From Lewinellaceae bacterium (GTDB lineage Bacteria > Bacteroidota > Bacteroidia > Chitinophagales > Saprospiraceae): a stretch of DNA of 64,000 bases. The notes under the pieces are model-generated. The model did not search any database. It was not told the DNA's origin and saw nothing but the letters and a program-made list of their open reading frames with translations. Shown piece after piece: positions 1-8,229 of this stretch (positions within the stretch are counted from its first letter, which is position 1; each line of letters starts with the position of its first letter). Position numbers and translations under genes: made by a program. The DNA lies in the NCBI GenBank assembly GCA_020636375.1, contig JACJXZ010000017.1, positions 171,199 through 235,198 of the forward strand. The letters run 5' to 3'.

Positions 1-614
1 TTGCCCGGGAGGATTCACGTACATGCGCGACATGGCGCAGGTGTTGCCGTAAATTTCCAGCAGAGAGAGCCTGAAATAGGAGTCCCTTACGAAGCTGCTT
101 CGGGTAGCTGTCGTTGTCCTGTACGGGCGCCTGCCGGTCTTCGAAGAACTCGTATTCGTATTCGGCAAGAGAATATGGTTTGCCGGAAAACACATCCTGC
201 CTTTTTCCGGGAAAGTAGGTGTTAAGAATAGCCAGGCGTACCAGATCCCGGTTTTCCGGAGATTGCAAAAACGCCCAGACGGTATCATCAAAAGAAGCGA
301 CTGACTGATTTTTCCTGAGATAGCCCTTACTCTTCTCTTCGGTGAGCAACCTTCCGTTTACCAGCACCTTCCACCCCATACCGTCGGACTGCAGGTACCG
401 GATGGGATAGTGAATCTTCTTGGTTTTCTTCGGGTCATAGAGTTTATCCCAGTAAGCATCAAAAAGTATAGAGCCCGGTGTCGATGGGAATCTCATTTCG
501 CTGGAGCTTCAGTTCCTCGATCCAGTCTAATACCGCTAATACCAACAAGGGCTTGTGCGGAGCTAAATCCTTATAACGCCCCAGGTTTTGAAACCGGTCA
601 AGTATCTCTTTCAT
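1..614 (-). pseudogene. HNH endonuclease gene, frameshifted and cut by the window edge
   Basis: Read on the minus strand from the ATG at 614, the first segment contains APHKPLLVLAVLDWIEEL, which matches the N-terminal start of putative HNH restriction endonucleases. After a frame change in an A5 run (461-465) the next segment contains HYPIRYLQSDG and DDTVWAFLQSP, also typical of that family. After another change between about 90 and 150 the last segment reads LSLLEIYGNTCAMSRMYV, the usual entry into the HNH nuclease core. The catalytic His-Asn-His part would lie left of position 1 and is not seen. The ATG overlaps the end of the upstream PAPS-reductase gene by 17 bases, so the two form one operon. 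Role inferred: DNA-cleaving partner in a modification or defence module. Each segment reads cleanly, so the breaks may be sequence errors. Confidence 0.65.
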
Positions 615-1752
615 CGAATAGTTTTACAAAAACAAGCCGCACACCCCACCCTTCCGCATCCTCCACCCCGAGGATATCGATCAGGCTGTCGGACTGTGCA
701 TTATTCCGTTGGCGCTCCATGCGCAGGTAATGTTCCTGTTTAATTGCCTGTCGGCGCTCCGGTTGAGAGAGATCTTCAAGCGTTTCGCCCGGCTGCCAGG
801 TATAGCCATCCTTTTCGTATACCATTGCCTTTTCATACAACTTCCGGTGGTTCTCGTATAGCCACACCCATTCGATCTTTTGCTGAAAGAAGCAAAAGTA
901 GCAACCCGACCGGCTCCGGGAATAATGTCCGGTTTTGATTTCCCCCGATCGATCTCCACCTGGTATTCCCGCTTTTCGTAGTAGGCGGGGACACCCACTC
1001 CACTGTCGCGCAGAATGCGGAAGATGTCGTCTCGCACTAGAACCTCATCGTTATCCACGAGGGGAAAGTGATCAACTTGTGCGAGCGGAAAGTCGGTAGT
1101 CTTCAGAAAGGCGAAAACTACGCGATTGAAGGCTTTGGTGTCCAGGTCCAGTAACTGCTCCAGCTTTTGCTTCTGGGAGAAATGGAGCGAAATGGGCTCT
1201 TCCGCAACCTCAATCAGGCGTTTGGTATGGGGAGATTCGCCGGCGTATTCGACATATAAACCCTTTATAAAAGGAATTTGCGCATTGGTTAATACTTTTC
1301 GTACCACATCCTCACTCCAGATATTTTTCCGGAAAGGGAAGATGGACTGAATATTAGGGCGCTTGGAAATATAGCCTTCGCGTTCTTCATCGCCCCGTAT
1401 GCCTACATAAGATATGACCGGGTACTCCCCGGCAATGAACTTTCGAAGGGATCAAGCTTCAGCTTTTTCGTACACCAACGGGCCCATTGCGGAGGGTAGG
1501 TAACCACCGTATACTTCTAGAAAATGGTCGAAAGGGGGTTCCGGACTATCTTTCGCAGCTTCAAGCCTGACAATAGATTGTCCGAGGTAAACTTCGAGGT
1601 TTTGATCAAAGTGTAGGTCTCGTCGAGCTCTTTGCCTGTATCACAGGTGTAGTATTCAACCGGGAGGTCCGGATGCTTATCTTTTAGGTAGATTGCCAAA
1701 GCAGCGCTGTCCTTACCCCTGATATGCCGAGCGCGTGTTTTACCTGAGACAT
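598..1752 (-). pseudogene. DndC-like PAPS reductase family protein, frameshifted
   Basis: Joining three reading frames on the minus strand gives a nearly complete protein: a start MSQVKHALGISGGKDSAAL (PP-loop SGGKDS, if one G is restored in the run at 1716-1719), EYYTCDTGKELDETYTLI, FDHFLEVYGGYLPS, ARWCTKKLKLDPFE, YVGIRGDEEREGYISKRP, then RSGCYFCFFQQKIEWVWL with a CxxC pair, and an end at LFDERDT. This order is that of the DndC/PAPS-reductase-like ATP pyrophosphatases used in DNA phosphorothioation and related defence systems. Frame changes lie near 1717, 1602, 1491, 1442 and 944, nearly all in homopolymers; no independent stop codon is seen. The next gene (HNH) overlaps its end. The substrate cannot be told from sequence; a non-Dnd sulfotransfer role is possible. 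Confidence 0.75.
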
Positions 1753-1917
1753 CACAAAAATTCTTTTTAATGGCTTTGTCCATCCAACAAATTTAAACTA
1801 AGTTACGCCCATAACAAACCCCAACCCAAGATAATGCTCCCTCCTCAGTTTTTCAACTCCGCCCACCCGCCCATCTCCCCGAGCGCTCAATTTTCCTTAC
1901 CTTCCCCCTAAAAAGCC

Positions 1918-3273
1918 ATGGACAAAGCCCTCCCCTTCATCCCCCGCTGGAAGTCCCTGCGCAATTCCCTGCGCTTCAGCTATAATCCCATCGCCGCTCT
2001 CGACCAGTATGTGGCGGAATACGGGCACACCTTCCGGTTTTACCTGGGCGGCATGGTCCCGGGCATACTCACCACCGACCCCGGCCTGGCCCGGCACGTC
2101 CTGCAGAAGGAACACCGCAAGTGGCGGAAGTCGCCCATCCAGACCGAGCGCATGGGCCACTTCCTGGGCAACGGCCTGCTGACCAGCGACGGCGACTACT
2201 GGCTGCGGCAGCGCCGCCTGATCCAGCCGGGCTTTCACCGCAATCGACTGGCTGCCCTGACGGCCGTCATGAACCGGGAGATCGACGATTTCCTGGACAG
2301 GCGGTTCGAACCCGCCCTGTCCGCCGGCCAGCCCGTGGATATGGCGCCCCTGATGATGGAACTGGCCTTCCGGGTGGTGGCTAAATCGCTCTTCACCACC
2401 GACCTCCGGGAAGAAGATCTCTCCTTGATGGGCGATGCGGTGTCGGCCGTGCAGGCCTTCATCGCCCGCACGTTCCGGCAGCCTTACCTGATCCCCTGGT
2501 TCCGCTTCCGGGGGCTGTACCGGGAACACGAGGGGCTGGCGGATAATTTTGACGGCATTATCCTGAATTACATCCAGGCACGGAGGCAATCGGGCGAGCG
2601 GCAGGACGACCTGCTGCAGATGCTGCTCGACGCCCGCTACGAAGATACCGGCCAGGGCATGACGGACCGGCAACTGGTGGAAGAAAGCGCGATCCTCTTC
2701 GCCGCCGGGCACGAGACCACCGCCAATGCCCTTTCCTGGGCCTGGCACCTGCTGAGCAACCATCCGGAAACAGCCGACCGCCTGCGCCGGGAACACCAGG
2801 CAGTGCTGGGCGGCCGCGAACCGGGATTCGAAACCCTGCCTCAGCTACAGTACACCCAACAGGTGATCGACGAGGCCATGCGCCTCTATCCGCCCGCCTG
2901 GATCACCGACCGCCTCTGCGTAGAAGACGATGAATATGAAGGGCTGCCCCTGCCCGGAGGGAGCCGCGTAGTGGTTTATATCTGGGGCATCCACCGCCGG
3001 GCCGGCCTGTGGGAGGCCCCGGAGGCCTTCCGGCCCGAACGCTTCGGGCGGGAACAGAAAAAAGAATACCATCCTTTCGCTTACCTGCCTTTTGGCGGAG
3101 GCCCGAGGCTCTGCATCGGCAATAATTTCGCATTGATGGAAATGCAACTGGTCCTGGTGAAAATGCTGCAGCGATTTGTAGTGGAACCGGCCCCCGGCTG
3201 CGAGCCGGAGCTGCAACCGCTGATCACCCTGCGGCCGCGGAATGGCGTGAAGGTGAGCGTGAGAAAGCGATGA
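1918..3273 (+). CDS. Cytochrome P450
   Basis: A 451-residue heme monooxygenase without a signal peptide. The I-helix oxygen-activation motif AGHETT lies at about residues 262-268, the ExxR pair at E319/R322 (EAMRLYPPAW), and the heme loop FGGGPRLCIG places the thiolate ligand at Cys399. Length and the HETT/PPAW signatures fit bacterial class P450s that resemble CYP4/CYP102-type fatty-acid or terpenoid oxidases, but the substrate cannot be read from sequence. No ferredoxin or reductase gene lies next to it, so electrons would come from elsewhere. The start ATG at 1918 follows an AT-rich spacer with no Shine-Dalgarno, normal for this phylum. It stands alone, with a 380-base gap after it. Confidence 0.95.
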   Translation: MDKALPFIPRWKSLRNSLRFSYNPIAALDQYVAEYGHTFRFYLGGMVPGILTTDPGLARHVLQKEHRKWRKSPIQTERMGHFLGNGLLTSDGDYWLRQRRLIQPGFHRNRLAALTAVMNREIDDFLDRRFEPALSAGQPVDMAPLMMELAFRVVAKSLFTTDLREEDLSLMGDAVSAVQAFIARTFRQPYLIPWFRFRGLYREHEGLADNFDGIILNYIQARRQSGERQDDLLQMLLDARYEDTGQGMTDRQLVEESAILFAAGHETTANALSWAWHLLSNHPETADRLRREHQAVLGGREPGFETLPQLQYTQQVIDEAMRLYPPAWITDRLCVEDDEYEGLPLPGGSRVVVYIWGIHRRAGLWEAPEAFRPERFGREQKKEYHPFAYLPFGGGPRLCIGNNFALMEMQLVLVKMLQRFVVEPAPGCEPELQPLITLRPRNGVKVSVRKR

Positions 3274-3653
3274 ATTTGCCAAGCCTATCTAATACTACTT
3301 TGTTAACTTAACACAGAGGCCGCAAAGTAGAACTAAGCAGGGGGCAACGCCACCTGTAAAGACGCACAACCGTAGCCGGCGCACTGAAAGGGCAGCATCA
3401 TTGAGCTGGAATATGATGGTCCCGTCTGTCCATTAGCCGGGTAAACTTTCATCATGATACACGGGGCGATGCCCCATGCTAAAACATATTGACCTCCGGC
3501 ATGCGCCGGAGCAGGCTTTTCAGGCCGAGCCGGCTATGTGGCGCTACCTGAAACCTGCATCTTAGAGCTTTTTACACGGAGACAAATCGCAACTGCGCCC
3601 ACCATGCGCAACCAACGCCCTCCATACCGCTAATAACCAAACAACCAGGCCGG
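3274..3653. other. Intergenic gap without a recognisable gene
   Basis: No reading frame with protein-like composition is seen. The stretch holds short GC-rich palindromes (for example CCGGCATGCGCCGG near 3497) and the string AGCCGGGTAAACTT, which recurs near 6396, so it probably contains decayed intergenic repeat material. Confidence 0.5.
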
Positions 3654-6044
3654 TCAGCCCTCACAACACTGCTCCCCCACATCCACCGTCACGCGCAGAG
3701 CCCTCAGCCCCTCCACGCCCTGTAGTTTGCCGATGGGCAGCTCCTCGATGTCCGGCAGGATGAGCTTCCGGCTGGCCAGGAAGCGCAGGTACTCCATGTA
3801 CTCTATCCGGTCCTTTTCGGCAGCGTAGACGATGGCCAGCTTGCCGGGCGCGCGGAGCCGCTCTTCGGTGCCGTCGACCAGGGCCTTGTCGACCCGCTTT
3901 TTAATGATCTCGTAGCGGATGTTGTAGGCGCCGTCCACATCGAAGCGCTTTTCATCCATCCGGAAACGGATGTCGATGGGGTTGCTGTAAACGAAGATCA
4001 TCTGCGCGGTATCCAGCGGCAGGGGCAGTTGTTTTTTCAACTCCGCCAGCTGTCGGGTGACCGTACACATCGCCATGAGTTGCCACAGGCGGAGGTTGCT
4101 GAGCTGCAGGATGTCGAACTGTCCTTTGGGAAGGAGGGACTGCCCGGCGTAGATCTCGAATTCCACCCCGTCGGTCTTGTACTTTTCGAAATAGTGCGGC
4201 AGCATTTCCTGAGCGGCCTCGTCCTCCTGTTCGAGATGGCGGGAGATGTATTCATTGATCATGGCGACGCTGTCCTCGTAAGCTTTCCGCTTGTTGTAGA
4301 CGACGCCCAGGCGGGGGTCCAGCTGACGGAAGTACGCCTCTGCCAGGCGCACGGCTTCCGGCGAGTGCTGCCCCATCTGCCGGAGCAGGGGGTGAGCTTC
4401 CTGGCGCAGGAACTCCATGACCCGGCTTTCGTCATTGGAGGAAAAACTCTCGCGGAGGCAGGATGCATACTCGCGGGCCCGGAACAGGAACTGCTCCACG
4501 ATGGGAAAGGGCAGCAGGCCGGAGATGGCCAGGAGGGCTTTTTCCAGGCGGCGCAGGTTGTCCAGCAGGTCAGCCTGGATGGCGGCGTTGCGAATATTGC
4601 TGGAATTGACAATATCCGCCTGCGCATACAGCGGATATACCTCTTTGAACACGATCGGCCGGGCGGTGCCTTTCCGCCCTTTGCTGCGTTCTTCGAGCAG
4701 GGCGAAGGCGTTTTCTAAAAACTGCCACTCCACGCTGGGGTGCAGGGTGGTGTACTGCTCGCGGATAATGGCTTCCACTTCGTTGTTGAGTTCCTCCCGC
4801 CGCCGTTCGATGGCCAGGGTGAACAAGGGCGCCAGTTCGGCGGCCTTCAGGGCCGTGACCTTGCTGAGGGCGTGGGCCTCGGCGGCACCCAGCTCCAGAA
4901 AGCCGGCCAGCTTTCCCTTTTTGTTCCTGAGGGGAAAGATGATGATGCTGCGGATGCCGGAATTGAGCAGCTCGGCCTCTACTTCCGTGGCCTCTTCCAG
5001 TTGGGTGAGGTCCTCCACCAACAGCGGCTCTTGCTGTTGCAGGGCCTGCTGGTAAATGCAATCCTCAGTTTGAAAGAAATCTTCCTCCACTTGCCCCAGA
5101 AGGGGGTGAGCTACCTTGTATTTGCGGGCGGAGCAGAGGTTGCCCTTCTCGTTCGTTGCCGACAACCCCAGCCGGATGGCCGGCTTTTGCAGGGCGGTGC
5201 GGACCAGCTCCTCCAGGTGAGCGATCTTCTGCGGGTCGACCACCACGTCTTTTTCCAGCAACTGATACCTGATCCGGGAAAGGGCGGCCTCTTCAGTAAT
5301 CTCGGTGTGGTATTCGGCGATGAACCCCTGAAATTCAAACCGGTCCGGCGGCAGGTACTCCAGCCATTGCCTCCAGTTCATGGGATCGTTGACCAGCTGG
5401 TTGATCTGCCGGCTGCTCAGCTTCGGCAGCGGTTTCACCGGAAGGACATCGATAAAGGAAAGGTTGTGGACGCACTTGAAATGGCGCTCCAGGGCCTGCC
5501 CCGGCAGCCGCAGGGTGGCGGTGAGCGGCGCCTCCACCTTGAGCGCCTGGCCGTAAAATTTGTTGAGGATGATCGAACAGGCGGCATTGATGATAAAACT
5601 GGACACCCGGTCGGGCTGCCCGTCCAGGCAGTACTCAAAGCACCCGTCCTCCCGGAGCAGCCGGCGGAGCGCTTCGGTCTGATAGATGGCATTGACGTCC
5701 AGCGGCTTGAAGGCCCGCCCCAGGCTGAACGCTTCCTGCCCGTCCGGGAAGACGGTAGACAACAATAAATCTACTAAATCGACATGGCTCTCGAGGGCGC
5801 CAAGGTTATCCACCGGCTGTAGCAATACCGGCGCCTGTTCCACCTTGTCGAGAATGAACTGAAGCAGGGAGGCCCGGCCCGGGCGCTCCTCCCGGCTGGC
5901 CTGCTCCTTCAAATGATGGATGAGCGGAAGGAAACTCAGGCGGGAGGCATAGGGCATGATCTCCAGGGCTGTACCTGTTTCCGGAGTTGATGCGCCGGCC
6001 GGCTGCACAGCCGGCCCTGGTGATGTCGGGTGAATGGCGGTCAT
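3654..6044 (-). CDS. Large GAF-domain protein of unknown function
   Basis: A 796-residue soluble protein with no signal peptide or membrane segment. A GAF-like small-molecule sensor fold spans roughly residues 290-410 (pattern VEDLTQLEEATEVEAELLNSGIRS followed by IIIFPLRNKKGKLAGFLELG). The flanking N- and C-terminal regions are helix-rich and do not match a catalytic domain: there is no kinase, cyclase, GGDEF or HTH motif. Related long GAF proteins are common in Saprospiraceae and are annotated only as GAF domain-containing. It is monocistronic, transcribed away from the P450. A role in sensing or protein scaffolding is inference only. Confidence 0.8.
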   Translation of the reverse strand: MTAIHPTSPGPAVQPAGASTPETGTALEIMPYASRLSFLPLIHHLKEQASREERPGRASLLQFILDKVEQAPVLLQPVDNLGALESHVDLVDLLLSTVFPDGQEAFSLGRAFKPLDVNAIYQTEALRRLLREDGCFEYCLDGQPDRVSSFIINAACSIILNKFYGQALKVEAPLTATLRLPGQALERHFKCVHNLSFIDVLPVKPLPKLSSRQINQLVNDPMNWRQWLEYLPPDRFEFQGFIAEYHTEITEEAALSRIRYQLLEKDVVVDPQKIAHLEELVRTALQKPAIRLGLSATNEKGNLCSARKYKVAHPLLGQVEEDFFQTEDCIYQQALQQQEPLLVEDLTQLEEATEVEAELLNSGIRSIIIFPLRNKKGKLAGFLELGAAEAHALSKVTALKAAELAPLFTLAIERRREELNNEVEAIIREQYTTLHPSVEWQFLENAFALLEERSKGRKGTARPIVFKEVYPLYAQADIVNSSNIRNAAIQADLLDNLRRLEKALLAISGLLPFPIVEQFLFRAREYASCLRESFSSNDESRVMEFLRQEAHPLLRQMGQHSPEAVRLAEAYFRQLDPRLGVVYNKRKAYEDSVAMINEYISRHLEQEDEAAQEMLPHYFEKYKTDGVEFEIYAGQSLLPKGQFDILQLSNLRLWQLMAMCTVTRQLAELKKQLPLPLDTAQMIFVYSNPIDIRFRMDEKRFDVDGAYNIRYEIIKKRVDKALVDGTEERLRAPGKLAIVYAAEKDRIEYMEYLRFLASRKLILPDIEELPIGKLQGVEGLRALRVTVDVGEQCCEG

Positions 6045-6620
6045 AGGGGCGATTTGGTTCTAATATTCAAAAAAATCGGGGGAAGAGCATCAGCCTTCCC
6101 CCCCCTGATAAGAAACACCCTAAAAACTACCGTATTATGTAGATCGTTTTCATATGGATTTGGTGCGAAACAACAAAAACAGCCGGGTGATCAAAACAAA
6201 ATTAAGTGTTGGGTGATTTCCTGTTTCTTTTGCCGGGTGGCTGTTTTTCGCTGTTATCTTTAAGTCGGGTGTTCGGGGCCTCAGGTTACACTTTCAAGGC
6301 ATTTTTTACAACTATTTAGGTGGGCCTGATGCCTTTGCCACGAAGACACAAAAACTCCAAGATTACACCAAGGCTTCGTGCAATCCCGTCTAGCCAGCCG
6401 GGTAAACTTTGTGTCTTGGAGTCTTTGTGGCAATAAAACCGGTTAGATGGCAGACCACCTAAATAGTTACCATTTTTTACAAAAGTCGGTGTATTTTTTC
6501 CTGCGATCCTTGATCTGTATCAAGAATTCATCCGTTTGATGCGCGAAGGAGCGGCATACCCCTATTCAGGATTAGTTTTTATTGATGTAAATCCCGCTAT
6601 GTGATATAAACATACCCGGG
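6045..6620. other. Intergenic region holding a MITE-like element
   Basis: 576 bases without a credible gene. The right half is occupied by the inverted-repeat element at 6310-6470; the rest is AT-rich and probably includes the promoter of the GAF gene, transcribed leftward. Confidence 0.6.
6310..6470. repeat. MITE-like inverted-repeat element with 10-bp flanking direct repeats
   Basis: A perfect 14-bp terminal inverted repeat AACTATTTAGGTGG (6310-6323) is matched by CCACCTAAATAGTT (6455-6468). The 10-mer CATTTTTTAC occurs directly at 6300-6309 and again at 6471-6480, as expected for a target-site duplication (with two extra bases on the right). Inside, GCCACGAAGACAC (6337 on) is mirrored by a GTGTCTTGGAGTCTTTGTGGC-type arm ending at 6431, so the RNA or single strand would fold into one long hairpin. 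It encodes nothing. Confidence 0.75.
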
Positions 6621-7307
6621 TCATTGAATCTTCTGAATGCCGCCGGATATGAGCGAGCGGGTATTTTTCTCTTCCGGGTCGCCGGCATAATCGATCTGCC
6701 CGCCGGTGTTGGCGCTGGCGTCGAGGCTTTTATTGGCCACCACTTCCGCCTGGCCGCCGGTATTGGCCTTGACGTAGGTGCGCTCGCACTGCAAATCCAG
6801 CCCCCGGTATTGCCCGCCGGTAGAAACGGCGACTTCCTGGGTTTCGGCAATGCCCTCCATATTGATCACCGCCCCTTCCGTGGCCGTAGCTACCAGGGAG
6901 TTGACCTTTACCGCCAGTTCCATCTGGGCGCCGCTGCTGGCCCGAAGGTCCAGCTGGTCTCCCGTAACAGGCGCCGTTGCAAACGCCTTGGCGCCGGCGC
7001 TGGCTTTCAGCGCGCGCAGTTGCTGGTAGGTAACCTCCACCCGCGCATGGTCGTCGCCCTGGAACAAACCTTCGATGAGCTGTATCTTCAGGGTTTTGCC
7101 CTTGATGTATAAGGTGACGTCGTCTTCAGAAACCCCCTCGGCAGTGATCACGGCCCGGGCCTCTTCCCCCGGCGTAAGGATCAACTCCACGTCGCCGGCG
7201 ACGGTAATGGCGTCGAAATAATCCAGCTTGCGCTCATCCTGAGCATTGGCGGAACCAAGTGTGAAGAAAAATGCCAGCGCTGCTGTTGTTTTCAAGATCG
7301 TTTTCAT
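6621..7307 (-). CDS. Secreted DUF2807 (putative auto-transporter adhesin head, GIN) protein
   Basis: 228 residues with a clear signal peptide (hydrophobic core ending at SANAQ, about residue 22). The mature part begins with the family pattern KLDYFDAITVAGDVELIL, then repeating beta-helix-like rungs such as SSGAQMELAV, TEGAVINMEG, STGGQYRGLD and NTGGQAEVVA, the Ala/Gly-rich periodicity of DUF2807. These proteins are exported to the periplasm or surface in Bacteroidota; their role is not established. Length is typical. It is monocistronic; a MITE-like element lies just upstream of its start and another beyond its end. Confidence 0.9.
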   Translation of the reverse strand: MKTILKTTAALAFFFTLGSANAQDERKLDYFDAITVAGDVELILTPGEEARAVITAEGVSEDDVTLYIKGKTLKIQLIEGLFQGDDHARVEVTYQQLRALKASAGAKAFATAPVTGDQLDLRASSGAQMELAVKVNSLVATATEGAVINMEGIAETQEVAVSTGGQYRGLDLQCERTYVKANTGGQAEVVANKSLDASANTGGQIDYAGDPEEKNTRSLISGGIQKIQ

Positions 7308-7363
7308 GATAAGCGATTTTTATTTTTTGATGTATGTCAGGTGGTTAAATTTTCCTGCCTATG

Positions 7364-7465
7364 GGCTACCCGTCTGAGATTGGACACTCCATGCCTCCTG
7401 CAAACGCTTGGCCTCGACTCCGCTCGGCTTTCCCCTTTCTGCTGTCCAACCTTAGACGGGTAGCC
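7364..7465. repeat. 102-bp MITE-like element with perfect 8-bp target duplication
   Basis: The ends are GGCTACCCGTCT (7364-7375) and AGACGGGTAGCC (7454-7465); with two mismatches the terminal inverted repeat extends to 23 bp. The 8-mer TGCCTATG abuts both ends exactly (7356-7363 and 7466-7473), the hallmark of a transposed element. It is noncoding, lies between the divergent DUF2807 and marR genes, and resembles the ends of the repeat block at 41440-41690. Confidence 0.85.
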
Positions 7466-7652
7466 TGCCTATGTATTAGGATGCAAAATGCGGCCGCCTT
7501 CCCCTATTGTGGATCGGAAAATGGCAACGGCGATTGACATACTCCCCTCAGGCAAATTTGTTTGTTGCCGGTTCCCGGACAAGTCGCCACAAATTATTTC
7601 CCGCTTTCCCTTGCATAATTTCCTGAAAAGATTTTAATTGCACTTAAAATAG

Positions 7653-7664
7653 TTGCAAGTGCAA
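7653..7664. promoter_or_regulatory. Candidate MarR operator 1
   Basis: Perfect palindrome TTGCA-AG-TGCAA at the start of the marR reading frame, matching a second copy (TTGCA-TT-TGCAA) just after the gene. The size and symmetry fit a MarR dimer site; position over the start suggests autorepression. Confidence 0.55.
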
Positions 7665-8108
7665 GAAAACAGGATTCAAGAACAACGCCTGGAGCAATTA
7701 CCTGTATTTTACATGGAGCAGATCGTAAGGCGGTACCGGCAGATGGCTACTCAGGCCCTGAAAAACCATCACGCGGGCCTTTCCGTAGACCAATGGGTCG
7801 TGTTGAAGCAGATCAGCGAGAACAACGGCAGCAGCCAGGTGGAGATCGGCAGCTCTACCGTCAAAGATGCCCCGACTACCACCCGGATCATCGACCAGCT
7901 GGTTTCTAAAAACCTGATAAGCAAGCAACTGGACCCCGAAGACCGGCGGCGGTACATGGTCTTCGTCACGGAAAAAGGCCGGCAACTGATCGAACGCCTG
8001 CTGCCGGTGGTTCAGGAATACCGGCAGGTACCCCTGAAGGGCTTTTCGCCCGCCGAACAGAAGCAGCTCATCGGCCTGCTGCAGCGCATGCTGAAAAACC
8101 TGGATTAA
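7653..8108 (+). CDS. MarR family transcriptional regulator
   Basis: About 151 residues with the winged-helix arrangement of MarR: a helical N-terminus, LSVDQWVVLKQISENNGSSQVEIG, the recognition helix TTTRIIDQLVSKNLI and the wing DPEDRRRYMVFVTEKGRQLIE. Such dimers repress their own gene and a neighbouring gene and release DNA on binding small phenolic or other ligands. The longest frame opens with TTG at 7653; an ATG at 7713 (before EQIVRRYRQ) is a possible shorter start. The next gene, an S41 peptidase on the same strand 121 bases on, is the likely target because a matching palindrome precedes it. Confidence 0.9.
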   Translation: MQVQENRIQEQRLEQLPVFYMEQIVRRYRQMATQALKNHHAGLSVDQWVVLKQISENNGSSQVEIGSSTVKDAPTTTRIIDQLVSKNLISKQLDPEDRRRYMVFVTEKGRQLIERLLPVVQEYRQVPLKGFSPAEQKQLIGLLQRMLKNLD

Positions 8109-8125
8109 ATTTTTTCGCCCAATAA

Positions 8126-8137
8126 TTGCATTTGCAA
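8126..8137. promoter_or_regulatory. Candidate MarR operator 2
   Basis: Palindrome TTGCA-TT-TGCAA between marR and the S41 peptidase gene, same arms and spacing as the site at 7653-7664. Suggests the regulator controls the peptidase gene. Confidence 0.55.
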
Positions 8138-8229
8138 CTTTTGCTCTTGTAAGTTTTTTCAAGTTATTACCCGACTGTGTTTTTCATCACCCGACTGTAC
8201 TTTACATTTCAATCACCCAACTTTCTTTT

